From: Gymnodinialimonas sp. 57CJ19
GTDB taxonomy: Bacteria > Pseudomonadota > Alphaproteobacteria > Rhodobacterales > Rhodobacteraceae
DNA length: 64,000 nucleotides
Reading direction: 5' to 3'
Assembly (NCBI RefSeq): GCF_038396845.1
Contig: NZ_CP151587.1
Location: 310,001 to 374,000, forward strand
The notes under the pieces were generated by a model. The model had not been told where the DNA came from and searched no databases. It saw nothing but the letters and a program-made list of their open reading frames with translations. The translations under genes and the position numbers were made by a program. Positions within the stretch are counted from its first letter, which is position 1; every line of letters starts with the position of its first letter. Below are positions 28,112 through 36,791 of this stretch, one piece after another.

Positions 28112-29148
28112 TGGCCTAGCTCCCTCCGGAAGGCGGCCAGATAAGCGTCCACGATCGCGTCTTCACTGAAAAAGGTGGCGAGACGCTCTCGCCCTGCTGC
28201 ACCATAGCGCTGGCGCAGGTTGTCATCGTCCTGCAACGCGCGCAGCCCAGCAACCATCGCATCAAGGTCATCAATTTCAGTCAGTATCCCGTCAATGCCG
28301 TCTCGAATGAACCAACCCGGTCCCTCTGAGCGGGCGGCGACAACGGGCATTCCCGCTTGCCATGCATCTAGGACAACGTTTCCCAGCGGCTCATGGCGGG
28401 ATGGGAAAAGAACGGCATCGGCAGCCGCGAAATGATGGACCGGCTCATCGACCCAGCCCAGCATCCGCACGCGATCTGCGACGCCTTCCTTTACCGCCAG
28501 TGCTTCCAACGCTTGCCTTTCCTCGCCATCCCCCATCAGCCAAAGGATCGTGCCGGGCATACGAGCCACGGCTCGGATCGCCATATCGAGCCCCTTGCGG
28601 TTCACAAAGCGGCCCGCAGCGGCGACAACAAATGCGCCCTCGGGCGTATCGGTCTCTGCGCGGCTGATCGGCTGCGCCTTAACCGGGCGGGCAAAGTTCG
28701 TGATGGTCTCGGCCGGTTTCTTCCATCCCAATGACTTTACGTGGTCCGTGATCGCGGGCGTGTTGGAGACAATCATGTCGTTGTTTCGAAAGTGTTTGAG
28801 GTGGGGGGGGAAATCACCAAGCCGAACAACTTTCAGCGGACCGGGAACGTTCTGCTGCAAACGACCGGCCCGAGGCGCAAAAGCAAACACGACATCGGGC
28901 TTCCAATCCTTGATGATGCGACGATACTCAGCCCGAAGCCACCAGCGAGACAACGACAAGTATCGGTAATTGTTTTCTATTGTCGGGCCGATCTCGACAA
29001 TGTGTCTCCGCCAAGTGCGGTCGGGCCGGATGATAAAACGCTGCTCGATGCCGCCTCTGCGGTGAAACGCCTGGGCGAGGTTAACAAAAAAGCGCTCTGC
29101 CCCCCCCTCTTTGCCGAAGCAGATATTGAGAATTCGCAAATCTGTCAT
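28108..29148 (-). CDS. Glycosyltransferase family 4 protein
   Basis: A 346-residue GT-B enzyme. The N-terminal ILNICFGKEGGAERFFVNLA, the donor-domain VAAAGRFVNRKGLDMAIRAV, and the E-x7-E motif EPLGNVVLDAWQAGMPVVAA place it in GT4. The ATG at 29148 overlaps the GT25 stop (ATGA). It lies between two GT25 genes in the glycan operon, so it likely extends an LPS core or related oligosaccharide. Confidence 0.85.
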   Translation of the reverse strand: MTDLRILNICFGKEGGAERFFVNLAQAFHRRGGIEQRFIIRPDRTWRRHIVEIGPTIENNYRYLSLSRWWLRAEYRRIIKDWKPDVVFAFAPRAGRLQQNVPGPLKVVRLGDFPPHLKHFRNNDMIVSNTPAITDHVKSLGWKKPAETITNFARPVKAQPISRAETDTPEGAFVVAAAGRFVNRKGLDMAIRAVARMPGTILWLMGDGEERQALEALAVKEGVADRVRMLGWVDEPVHHFAAADAVLFPSRHEPLGNVVLDAWQAGMPVVAARSEGPGWFIRDGIDGILTEIDDLDAMVAGLRALQDDDNLRQRYGAAGRERLATFFSEDAIVDAYLAAFRRELGQ

Positions 29149-29897
29149 GCTCGTGCTTTCATGCGGTGCCAACGTAGTTGGATTTGATAAGCCAACTGAT
29201 AACGAGCTTTACGCAATGCGCCCCCTCGACTGCGGCTTCTACGAGAGTCGCCGATCGTGCCTGTGACGGTCTCTTGCTCTCCGACGGTCAAGGGGTTGGG
29301 CTGAACAAGGGCAATTTTCTGCCCGTGTTCCCAGAAAAATTTGTGGTCTTCATCAATGGGCCTAAAAAACGGGATTGATTGGCCGAGCAGCGCTTCTGCG
29401 CTGGCGCGCGTGATCCCGTATCCCAGGGTTGTCGAAGGAACACGGTAAGGCGTTCCAATCGAATAGCCGCCCGTCAACGGATCCAGAGAAATCAGGTTGG
29501 GCTCTGGATTCAGGCAAAACAGCTTTGCAACATCCCATTTGGGTGTCTCCGTAGAACTCAAAGCCCGCAGCACATCGGCCAGATCACTCTTTACCTTGAA
29601 GTCATCCTCAAGGACGAAGCCGCCGGGCGCATTGGATGCAACAATCTGCCGCCAAGCCTTGATGTGGCTTAGATAGCATCCCAATTCACCCGCCACGAGA
29701 TCTTGCTTTGCGCGGCGGCTATTCGCTTTCTCGTCATACACTTCCGCGACCTGCTCGGGCGTCAGGTCTGCGCCCCAAACCGCCTCAACACGCGTGAAAT
29801 GAATGCCTTGCGCCTCCAACTGCGTACGGGCGTTTTCCATCCGCGCCTTGTTGTCGGCAAGATTGATTACGTAGGACGGCCAGATATCATTCGTCAT
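29145..29897 (-). CDS. Glycosyltransferase family 25 protein
   Basis: A 250-residue protein with SYVINLADNKARMENA at the start, AGELGCYLSHIKAWRQIV, and the acidic FVLEDDFKVK, all typical of GT25. It shares these blocks with the gene at 27338 but the two are diverged, so they are not a recent duplication. The basic C-terminal tail suggests membrane association. It overlaps genes on both sides by 4 bases. Confidence 0.8.
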   Translation of the reverse strand: MTNDIWPSYVINLADNKARMENARTQLEAQGIHFTRVEAVWGADLTPEQVAEVYDEKANSRRAKQDLVAGELGCYLSHIKAWRQIVASNAPGGFVLEDDFKVKSDLADVLRALSSTETPKWDVAKLFCLNPEPNLISLDPLTGGYSIGTPYRVPSTTLGYGITRASAEALLGQSIPFFRPIDEDHKFFWEHGQKIALVQPNPLTVGEQETVTGTIGDSRRSRSRGGALRKARYQLAYQIQLRWHRMKARA

Positions 29898-30601
29898 GGC
29901 GCACTGCGCTGGTACAACACCGTCTTGTGCAATACTTTCACCGGGAACAGGCCCTTTTCGGCCAAGGCCGTCTCCATTGCAGCGATTTTCTCTGCGCCGA
30001 CGATATGGGGGTGGACCTCGACAATCATGGAATGCACGTCGGAAAGGTCCGCGGATGAGAGCAAATCTACCTCGGCTCCTTCTACGTCCATAACGATCAC
30101 GTCTGGCGCGACTCGCTCCATGACGTCGGCCATCGCGTCACTTTCGACTGTGATTTCAGTCGTCGGCAAATTACGGTCAATCATCGAGGACGACAGAACG
30201 TTGGCGTCTGCGAAGAACTGGATCGGGCTTCCGTTGACGGTGACCGCGTGCATCCGCAAATCCGACTGGAGACCGTTTTCCGCATAGTTCTTGCGGATCA
30301 CGTCACCCATTGCGGGGTTCGCCTCGTAAGAGGTTACGTTCCCCTCTCCGGCGATCTTTGCACAGAGGATCGACACGAATCCGATCCCCGTGCCCACTTC
30401 AAGAACCTTATTTCCGGGCGCCACCACTTCCTTCACCAGCTCCGCTTCAACGGCCTCATAGGTTCCCTTGAAGATATGGCCCCGAACAGCCGACGGAATG
30501 TCCTTTGGCCCCGTGCGCAAACGAACACCCTTATGGGTATACGAAGACGTACCCTTCATCAGGTGCCATTTGCGGCGAATATTGCGAAAAGGGTCAGCCA
30601 T
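29894..30601 (-). CDS. FkbM-family SAM-dependent methyltransferase
   Basis: A 235-residue class I methyltransferase. SAM motif I is VLEVGTGIGFVSILCAK (about residues 65-81); later VIVMDVEGAEVDLL and MIVEVHPHIVG match the FkbM family, which O-methylates sugars or polyketides. The start has only a weak Shine-Dalgarno. Lying among glycosyltransferases, it probably methylates a glycan sugar. It is 58 bases after the GT4 gene upstream. Confidence 0.82.
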   Translation of the reverse strand: MADPFRNIRRKWHLMKGTSSYTHKGVRLRTGPKDIPSAVRGHIFKGTYEAVEAELVKEVVAPGNKVLEVGTGIGFVSILCAKIAGEGNVTSYEANPAMGDVIRKNYAENGLQSDLRMHAVTVNGSPIQFFADANVLSSSMIDRNLPTTEITVESDAMADVMERVAPDVIVMDVEGAEVDLLSSADLSDVHSMIVEVHPHIVGAEKIAAMETALAEKGLFPVKVLHKTVLYQRSAP

Positions 30602-30659
30602 GGTTCACTTTCGTAAGAGACAATTCCGTTTAACCCCAATACCCGCCCCGTGGAAGGGC

Positions 30660-31718
30660 TTAGCCCTCTGCAAGAAGGCCCCGGTAGATCGCCATGATCG
30701 CTTCGGCCTCACTCTCGATGCGAAAGTGCGTTTCTACATGGGTGCGGGCGGCTTGGCCCTGGGCAACGCAAAGGGCGGGATCATCTGTGTAACGGGTGAT
30801 GGCCTTTGTCATGGCTGGCGTGTCTTGTGGCGCGATCAATGTGCCCGTGTGCGGCGTCAAAAGCTCCGGGAACGCCCCGACTTTCGTGGCCACACAAGGA
30901 ACGCCGCAGGCCATGGCTTCCAGCGGGGTCAGGCCGAAGCCTTCCCACCGTTGCGGAGCCACGAAAAGATCAAGCACGCGGTACCAATCGGCCATTTCGT
31001 GCACCGGCACTTCCGGCTTGAACAGCAATCGGTCGCTCAGCCCCGCTTGGGCAACTTGCGCGCGAAGCCCGGCCTCATAGGCGGCATGGTCCGAGGTCGC
31101 CCGGCCCATGATAAGACCGTACGCTTCGGGATTGGCCTGTAGCACCGGGATCATCGCATCAACGAAGTCCCCGGTGCCTTTCTGCGCCCGAATGCGCCCA
31201 TAGCAGCCGATCAGCTTGGCGTCAGGCAGCCCAAGACGCGCCCGCAAGGCGGGCCTATCCGTGGGGGGCGTGAAGGCCGCCACATCAATCCCGTGAAGGA
31301 TCACGTCGGCGGGGCGCTCCAGATAGCTGGCCGTCTTTTGGGACGTGGCAATGATGTGGTCCATCTGCCCGATCAACCATTTCGTATATCCCGTGTGCCT
31401 ACGCTGAGAGGCCGAGGTAAACACCAGCTTCAACCGTTTGCGCAGCAGATGTTTCAGGGCGAGGCCCGCCAACATCTCGGTATTGCGCCGCGCGTGCCAG
31501 ATACGGGCGCCTTGGGGCCCATTGCGCGACATGGTTAACAGTTGGCCCAACCGGATCTGCGGCACATGGGCAGGCAGATCCGGTGACACGGCGGCCAACG
31601 CCATGGCGCGGGCCTGCAACGGCACCAGCCGTACGATAGTTGCCGTCACGCCGGAAAGCCGTTTCTTGAAGTTCGGCACCAACACGTCGAGCGTTTGAGG
31701 ATCGGGCCTCAGGTCCAT
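30660..31718 (-). CDS. Glycosyltransferase family 4 protein (LpcC-like)
   Basis: A 352-residue GT-B enzyme with GCYGRIRAQKGTGDFVDAMI and the E-x7-E motif EGFGLTPLEAMACGVPCVA. The N-terminal LDVLVPNFKKRLSGVTATIVRLVP and WHARRNTEMLAGL resemble the LPS core mannosyltransferase LpcC of alphaproteobacteria, so a role in LPS core synthesis is likely but inferred. The start overlaps the hemF 3' end by 10 bases, implying co-transcription with hemF. Confidence 0.82.
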   Translation of the reverse strand: MDLRPDPQTLDVLVPNFKKRLSGVTATIVRLVPLQARAMALAAVSPDLPAHVPQIRLGQLLTMSRNGPQGARIWHARRNTEMLAGLALKHLLRKRLKLVFTSASQRRHTGYTKWLIGQMDHIIATSQKTASYLERPADVILHGIDVAAFTPPTDRPALRARLGLPDAKLIGCYGRIRAQKGTGDFVDAMIPVLQANPEAYGLIMGRATSDHAAYEAGLRAQVAQAGLSDRLLFKPEVPVHEMADWYRVLDLFVAPQRWEGFGLTPLEAMACGVPCVATKVGAFPELLTPHTGTLIAPQDTPAMTKAITRYTDDPALCVAQGQAARTHVETHFRIESEAEAIMAIYRGLLAEG

Positions 31719-32587
31719 TTAGCGATCGGTGGCAAAGACATCAGCACGGCATTGGCGTCATGGCCTGTTTCCAGCCCGAACTTGGTGCCCCGGTCGTAGA
31801 CAAGGTTATATTCCGCATAGAGCCCCCGATGCACCAGTTGCGCTTCTCGGTCGGCTTCGGTGAACGGCTCATGGCGGCGCTTCTCCACGCAGCCAAGGAA
31901 GGCGGGCAGGAAGGCGCGGCCAACGTCCTGCGTGAAGGCGAAATCCGCCTCCCAATCTCCGGTGTTGTGATCGTCATAGAAGATCCCGCCAACGCCACGG
32001 GCGCGTTTGCGGTGGGGAACGTAGAAATACTCATCCGCCCACTTCTTGTAACGATCATACAGATCGCCGCCATGGGGGTCGCAATGATCCTTCAACGTCT
32101 TGTGAAAAAAGGCCGTGTCCTCATCATACTCAATCGCCGGATTCAGGTCGGACCCGCCGCCAAACCACCACGCGTTGGGCGTCCAGAACATGCGGGTGTT
32201 CATGTGAACCGCAGGCACGCGCGGGTTCTGCATGTGCGCCACAAGGCTGATGCCCGACGCCCAGAACCTTGGGTCCGTCTCCATCCCCGGCACGCCGCGC
32301 GCAGCCATCGCCTTCTGCGCCCGCTCTCCCAGGACGCCGTAGACCTCGGAGACATTCACGCCGACCTTCTCGAATACGCGCCCGCCCCGCATGACGCTCA
32401 TCAAGCCGCCGCCCGCGTCTGATCCGTCCTCGGACGTGCGCTTGGTTTCGCTGACCTCGAACGTCCCCACCGGGGCCTCACCGCCCTGGGATTCCTCCAC
32501 GTCCTCGAACGCGGCGACGATGTCATTGCGCAAACTGCGGAACCAATTGGCCGCCCGCGTTTTGTGATCGAGGGTCAGGTCGAGCAT
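31709..32587 (-). CDS. hemF: Oxygen-dependent coproporphyrinogen III oxidase
   Basis: A 292-residue aerobic HemF that makes protoporphyrinogen IX. Characteristic blocks are SEDGSDAGGGLMSVMRGGRVFEKVGVNVS at residues about 50-78, HMNTRMFW, WFGGGSDLNPAI and the C-terminal EYNLVYDRGTKFGL. The ATG at 32587 has AAGGAAG upstream; a longer in-frame reading has no support. It heads an operon of glycosyltransferase genes. Confidence 0.95.
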   Translation of the reverse strand: MLDLTLDHKTRAANWFRSLRNDIVAAFEDVEESQGGEAPVGTFEVSETKRTSEDGSDAGGGLMSVMRGGRVFEKVGVNVSEVYGVLGERAQKAMAARGVPGMETDPRFWASGISLVAHMQNPRVPAVHMNTRMFWTPNAWWFGGGSDLNPAIEYDEDTAFFHKTLKDHCDPHGGDLYDRYKKWADEYFYVPHRKRARGVGGIFYDDHNTGDWEADFAFTQDVGRAFLPAFLGCVEKRRHEPFTEADREAQLVHRGLYAEYNLVYDRGTKFGLETGHDANAVLMSLPPIAKWT

Positions 32588-32761
32588 CTTGGGGGCTTCC
32601 TTTTTTGCAACACTTCGCTGCCTTGTAGCAGAGCGAAAACCCCTTCGCCACATGATGCGGCCGCTTCGATGGCCCACATATGGAGCCTTGACCCGCTCCA
32701 CCGCCCACATTTGCCAATTCCTTGCAGAGGCTCGAATTTTCGACGCTACGGCATGGATTTT

Positions 32762-32774
32762 ATAGAAATTCTAT
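32762..32774. promoter_or_regulatory. AT-rich inverted repeat upstream of the D,D-carboxypeptidase gene
   Basis: ATAGAA-A-TTCTAT is a perfect 13-base inverted repeat in the 243-base divergent gap between hemF and the carboxypeptidase gene. It overlaps a possible -10 (TATAGA at 32761-32766), so it could be an operator or part of a promoter. Confidence 0.3.
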
Positions 32775-32830
32775 CGTACGCTGAACGTAATCGCCGCAAT
32801 AGACGGCACCAGAGGCAGATAGAGCAACTC

Positions 32831-34228
32831 ATGTTCGTACGGAATTTTTATGCAGCCCTTTTGGGGGCTCTCATGGTGTTTTTCACCGTGCTTCCCGGTC
32901 AGGTTCAAGCCGCGCCTTACGCCGCGATGGTGATGGATGCGCGCAACGGCGAGGTTTTGCATTCGCGCAACGCCGATACCCGATTGCACCCGGCTTCCCT
33001 CACCAAAATGATGACCCTCTACATCGCGTTCGAGGCGCTTCGCCTTGGCGAGATCACGCTCGACACCGAGGTTACGATCTCTGCCAATGCCGCGAATGAG
33101 CCGCCGTCGCGCCTTGGTCTTCGGGCGGGGTCCACGATCCGCCTGCGCTACCTGATCCGGGCCGCTGCGATTCGTTCTGGCAACGATGCCGCGACCGCGA
33201 TTGGCGAAGCGATCTCCGGCTCTGAGGCGGCCTTCGCGCGCCGGATGACACGCACCGCCCGCGCCTTGGGCATGACCCGCACAACCTTCCGTAACGCCAA
33301 TGGGCTGACCGAAGAAGGCCACCTGTCCACCGCCCGCGACATGACCATGTTGGGGCGGCGGCTGGTCTACGATTATCCCCAATATTATAATCTGTTCTCC
33401 CGTGTAACCGCCGATGCGGGCATCGCTACGGTACGCAACACCAACCGGGTCGTGCTGACCACCTATCGTGGCGCGGACGGTATCAAGACCGGCTACACGC
33501 GGGCGGCGGGCTTCAACTTGGTGGCCTCGGCCCAACGCGGCGAAGAACGCATTATCGCGACGGTGTTTGGCGGGCGAAGCTCGGCTTGGCGCAACCAACG
33601 GGTGATGGAATTGCTTGATATGGGGTTTGAGAGGGCGCCGAGTTCCGTCGCGCTACGCACCCCGTCCCTGCCCACCTATGCCGACGATGGCGGCCCTTCC
33701 GGGCAAAGCAGCACCCCACGCGGACAACGGGCACCCGAACGCTCTATGCGGCCCATGACACGGCCTGCCAACGGCGTGAACGCCGATATGCTGGCCGCTA
33801 TCAACAGCGCAGTAGGCGAGGCGTTGGACCCCGGGGCCGAGGTCGCCGCCGCTGTGGAAGCCGCGCTGAGCGCCGCCGATATTCCTTCCGACAGGCCCGC
33901 CCCCCGGCCCGAGCCGCAAGCCGCAACAGTGCCCGAACCCACGCCGATCCCCCCACCGGAACCGGAACTGGTGACACGGGCGTCGTCTACAGGCTCACGG
34001 CTATATGGCGTATCATTGGGGCCGCAGAACTCCCATCACGCGGCCGAGCGATTGCTGCTGCGCACCGCACTGGCCGAGCTTGGCACCTTCGACACCGCCC
34101 TGCGCCGCGTCGTCAACGTGAGCCGCGGCTACGACGCGCGGTTCGCCGGTATGACCGAGGATCAGGCCTCCCAAGCCTGCGCCCGACTGTCGGCCCAGAA
34201 TATTAGCTGCGAGACCTTTGGTCCCTGA
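32831..34228 (+). CDS. dacA: D-alanyl-D-alanine carboxypeptidase with SPOR domain
   Basis: A 465-residue S11-family penicillin-binding protein. A signal peptide covers about residues 1-27 (ending GQVQA). The three active-site motifs are S-L-T-K (Ser56, Lys59), SGN in IRSGNDAATA, and KTG in DGIKTGYTRAAG. After a Pro-rich linker, the last 75 residues (SRLYGVSLGPQNSHHAAERL onward) form a SPOR domain, which binds denuded peptidoglycan at the septum. It trims pentapeptides in the periplasm. The ATG at 32831 was chosen because the signal peptide starts there; an ATG at 32753 would give an odd charged extension. A strong terminator follows. Confidence 0.92.
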   Translation: MFVRNFYAALLGALMVFFTVLPGQVQAAPYAAMVMDARNGEVLHSRNADTRLHPASLTKMMTLYIAFEALRLGEITLDTEVTISANAANEPPSRLGLRAGSTIRLRYLIRAAAIRSGNDAATAIGEAISGSEAAFARRMTRTARALGMTRTTFRNANGLTEEGHLSTARDMTMLGRRLVYDYPQYYNLFSRVTADAGIATVRNTNRVVLTTYRGADGIKTGYTRAAGFNLVASAQRGEERIIATVFGGRSSAWRNQRVMELLDMGFERAPSSVALRTPSLPTYADDGGPSGQSSTPRGQRAPERSMRPMTRPANGVNADMLAAINSAVGEALDPGAEVAAAVEAALSAADIPSDRPAPRPEPQAATVPEPTPIPPPEPELVTRASSTGSRLYGVSLGPQNSHHAAERLLLRTALAELGTFDTALRRVVNVSRGYDARFAGMTEDQASQACARLSAQNISCETFGP

Positions 34229-34251
34229 AGCGAAGCATCATAACACCTGAC

Positions 34252-34285
34252 AAAACGGCGGCCCCATCGGAGCCGCCGTTTTTGT
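34252..34285 (+). terminator. Rho-independent terminator of the D,D-carboxypeptidase gene
   Basis: AAAACGGCGGC (34252-34262) pairs perfectly with GCCGCCGTTTT (34272-34282), an 11-bp stem with a 9-base loop, running into TTTTT. It starts 23 bases after the stop codon. Confidence 0.9.
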
Positions 34286-34387
34286 ATCCACTGCCCCAAG
34301 GGACTATTTGTATCCGCCGCCCTTCGGGACATTTTTTGTATCAGCCGCCCTACGGGACGTTTTTTGTATCAGCCGCCCTACGGGACG
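34279..34387. repeat. T-rich tandem repeat, four units of about 26-28 bp
   Basis: Four units share T-run plus GTATC, then C/A-rich GCCGCCC, a 3-base spacer and GGGAC. The GTATC words begin at 34284, 34310, 34338 and 34366, so periods are 26, 28 and 28 bp. Units three and four are nearly identical; one and two have diverged. Each carries a tiny CCC-N3-GGG hairpin followed by T residues. It begins in the tail of the carboxypeptidase terminator. Unit length and lack of unique spacers exclude CRISPR. Confidence 0.8.
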
Positions 34388-34449
34388 GGGGGAGGGGCGT
34401 GGTCTCGCGGTTTTGCCCCGCAAAACTGTGGACCCGCGTCTCCTCGTCC

Positions 34450-34605
34450 CTATTTGGGCTTATCGTCATAGTCGTCGCGCAAAATCCGGTGCGCGTCGCC
34501 TTCGGGATCGTCAAACTGGCCTTTCTTCAGAAGCCACCAAAACGCGACAAGCCCCAGGGCCCCAAGGGCCAGGCTTACCGGGATCAACAGGCCAAGCACC
34601 TCCAT
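34450..34605 (-). CDS. ccoS: cbb3-type cytochrome oxidase assembly protein CcoS
   Basis: A 51-residue membrane protein: one helix (LGLLIPVSLALGALGLVAFW), then KKGQFDDPEGDAHRIL, the conserved CcoS/FixS stretch. It is needed for cofactor insertion into cbb3 oxidase. The ATG at 34605 shares bases with the ccoI stop (TGATG), so the longer in-frame reading is rejected. It is the last gene of ccoGHIS. Confidence 0.93.
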   Translation of the reverse strand: MEVLGLLIPVSLALGALGLVAFWWLLKKGQFDDPEGDAHRILRDDYDDKPK

Positions 34606-36791
34606 CAGCGCAACCGCAATGCGTTGAGCGATACGGTCAGGGACGAACTGGACATCGCCAGCGCCGCGATCAGGGGCGAGCACAGGCCCGCAACCGCCAG
34701 AGGCACCGCTAATAGGTTATAGACAGAGGCGATGGTAAAGTTCTCCTTGATCCGTTTTCTCGCGGCGACTGACGTGGCCATTGCGTCAAGGATCGGGGCC
34801 AAGCTGCCGCCCGTCAACACCATGTCCGACGCGGCCCGTGCCGCCTCCAGGGCCGAAGCCGGAGAGATTGATACATCCGCCGCCGTCAGCGCCGCCGTGT
34901 CGTTCATCCCATCGCCCACCATCAACACCGTCTCGCCGCTATCGCGGAGCGCCATGATTACCTCGGCCTTGGCTTCGGGTCGCGCCTCGGCCATCACTTC
35001 CGTGATCCCGACACGGGCCGCAAAGGCGCTTACCGCCGCCTCCACATCGCCCGACAGCAGGATCACACGCTTGCCCTGCGCTTTCAGCCCCGCCACCAGC
35101 GCTTCCGCTCCGGTTCGGATCGCATCGTCAAAGGCAATCGCTTGCACCGCGCCGTCCCCGATTTTCAGATAGGTCGCCGTGGTGGCCAAGGCCTCTGCCC
35201 CAACCCATCCCGCGCGGCCCAATCGGACTGTTTGCCCGCGCCATTGCCCCTCCACCCCGAAGCCGGGGTGTTCTTTTACGGCGTCCAAGGCCACCGGATG
35301 CACGCCCAATTCGGCAAGGCCCCGCGCCATGGAGAGCGCCAGAGGATGCGCCGATCCTTGCGCCAAAGCCAGCGCAACGCCCCGTTCCGCCTCGGACAGC
35401 TCCTGCAATCCCAAGGCCGTGGGCGCGCCATCAGTCAACGTTCCGGTCTTGTCGAACACCACCGTATCGACCTGCGCCAAACGCTCCAGCGCCGTGCCGC
35501 TTTTGATCAGCAGGCCTTTGCGGAACAACCGGGCCGAGGCCGCTGTGGTTACCGCCGGCACCGCCAACCCAAGGGCGCAGGGGCAGGTGATAATCAAAAC
35601 CGCCGCCGCGATGTTCAGGGCCACGCGCAGGTCCATCGTCGCTAAAAACCACCCCACCGCCGCAAGGGCCGCGATGATGTGAACCCCCGGCGCATAAAGC
35701 TTGGCCGCCGCATCCGCGAGAGAGGTATAGTTGTTGCGCCCCGCCTCGGCGACAGCGATCAGATCCGCAATCCGCGCCAGTTCCGTGTCGCGCCCCGCCG
35801 CCTGAACCTCGACCGTGATCGCGCCTGTCAGGTTCGCTTCCCCAGCATGGACGCTATCGCCGGGCATGGCGGCTGCGGGCAGCGTTTCGCCAGTCATGAT
35901 CGACCGGTCCAATTCGGTCGAGCCGTCGCGCAACACGCCGTCCACTGGAATGCGCCCCCCCGGAAGCACGCGCACCAGATCACCGGGACGCAAGTCCGCG
36001 ATGCTGACGGATTGCGTCCCCTGCCCCGTGATCTGCAACGCGCGAGGCACTTCCAGCGCGGCCAATTCCTGCGCCGCAGAGCGGGCATTGGCACGGGTCC
36101 TGTGATCCAGATAACGGCCCGCCAGAAGGAAGGTGCACAGGGCAATTGCCGCGTCGAAGTAGGCGTGCTCACCTGACAGCATCGTCTCATAAAGCGAGGT
36201 GCCAACGGCCAGCGCAATCGCCAGCGTGATCGGCACATCCATGTTCAAGCGCCGCGCCTTCAGCGCCGCGAAGGCCGAGACATAGAAAGGCTGGCCCGTG
36301 AAAATGACGGCGGGAATGGCAATCGCGGCGCTGATCCAATGCATCATGTCGCGGGTCACGCCTTCGGCCCCGGACCACACGGCGACCGACAAGAGCATCA
36401 CGTTCATCATCGCGAAAACGGCCACCGCAAGGCGCATCAGAAGGGCACGGCCTGTGGCATCAATCTCGGTTGCGGCAAGGACGCCGGGGTCCAACTCGTG
36501 CGCCTCGTATCCCGCATCGGACAGCGCGTGGCAAAGGGTATTTGTGTCAACGTCCAGATCGGCCTCGACCGCGACACGGCGCAGGGTCAGGTTGACCCGC
36601 GCGTCACGCACGCCGGGCAGCGCGTGCAAAGCCCGCTCCACTCCCGAAATACACCCGGCGCAATGGATGCCCGGCAGGGCGATCATCAGCCGCGCCTGCG
36701 TTGGCGCGGCTCCGGCGACCTGCTCGGCCAAGGGCCCCACATCGCACGCCGGACAGGCCGAGGGCCGCGCGGGATCGGCAAGGGCTGTCAT
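34605..36791 (-). CDS. ccoI: Copper-transporting P1B-type ATPase CcoI (FixI)
   Basis: A 728-residue inner-membrane ATPase that supplies copper to cbb3 oxidase. The N-terminus has CPACD and a heavy-metal-associated domain with GIHCAGCISGVERAL. Eight membrane segments are visible, with the ion-site CPC in IITCPCALGLAVP. The phosphorylation site is FDKTGTLTDG, followed by the SAHPLA His-Pro and GDGMNDTAAL hinge motifs. It overlaps ccoH by 4 bases. Confidence 0.95.
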   Translation of the reverse strand: MTALADPARPSACPACDVGPLAEQVAGAAPTQARLMIALPGIHCAGCISGVERALHALPGVRDARVNLTLRRVAVEADLDVDTNTLCHALSDAGYEAHELDPGVLAATEIDATGRALLMRLAVAVFAMMNVMLLSVAVWSGAEGVTRDMMHWISAAIAIPAVIFTGQPFYVSAFAALKARRLNMDVPITLAIALAVGTSLYETMLSGEHAYFDAAIALCTFLLAGRYLDHRTRANARSAAQELAALEVPRALQITGQGTQSVSIADLRPGDLVRVLPGGRIPVDGVLRDGSTELDRSIMTGETLPAAAMPGDSVHAGEANLTGAITVEVQAAGRDTELARIADLIAVAEAGRNNYTSLADAAAKLYAPGVHIIAALAAVGWFLATMDLRVALNIAAAVLIITCPCALGLAVPAVTTAASARLFRKGLLIKSGTALERLAQVDTVVFDKTGTLTDGAPTALGLQELSEAERGVALALAQGSAHPLALSMARGLAELGVHPVALDAVKEHPGFGVEGQWRGQTVRLGRAGWVGAEALATTATYLKIGDGAVQAIAFDDAIRTGAEALVAGLKAQGKRVILLSGDVEAAVSAFAARVGITEVMAEARPEAKAEVIMALRDSGETVLMVGDGMNDTAALTAADVSISPASALEAARAASDMVLTGGSLAPILDAMATSVAARKRIKENFTIASVYNLLAVPLAVAGLCSPLIAALAMSSSSLTVSLNALRLR

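Noticed and set aside
32753..32830. 26-residue N-terminal extension of the D,D-carboxypeptidase
   Set aside because: It would place a highly charged segment before an obvious signal peptide that starts at the ATG at 32831.
34279..34387. Possible CRISPR array
   Set aside because: Units are contiguous tandem repeats without unique spacers, and no cas gene is present in the window.
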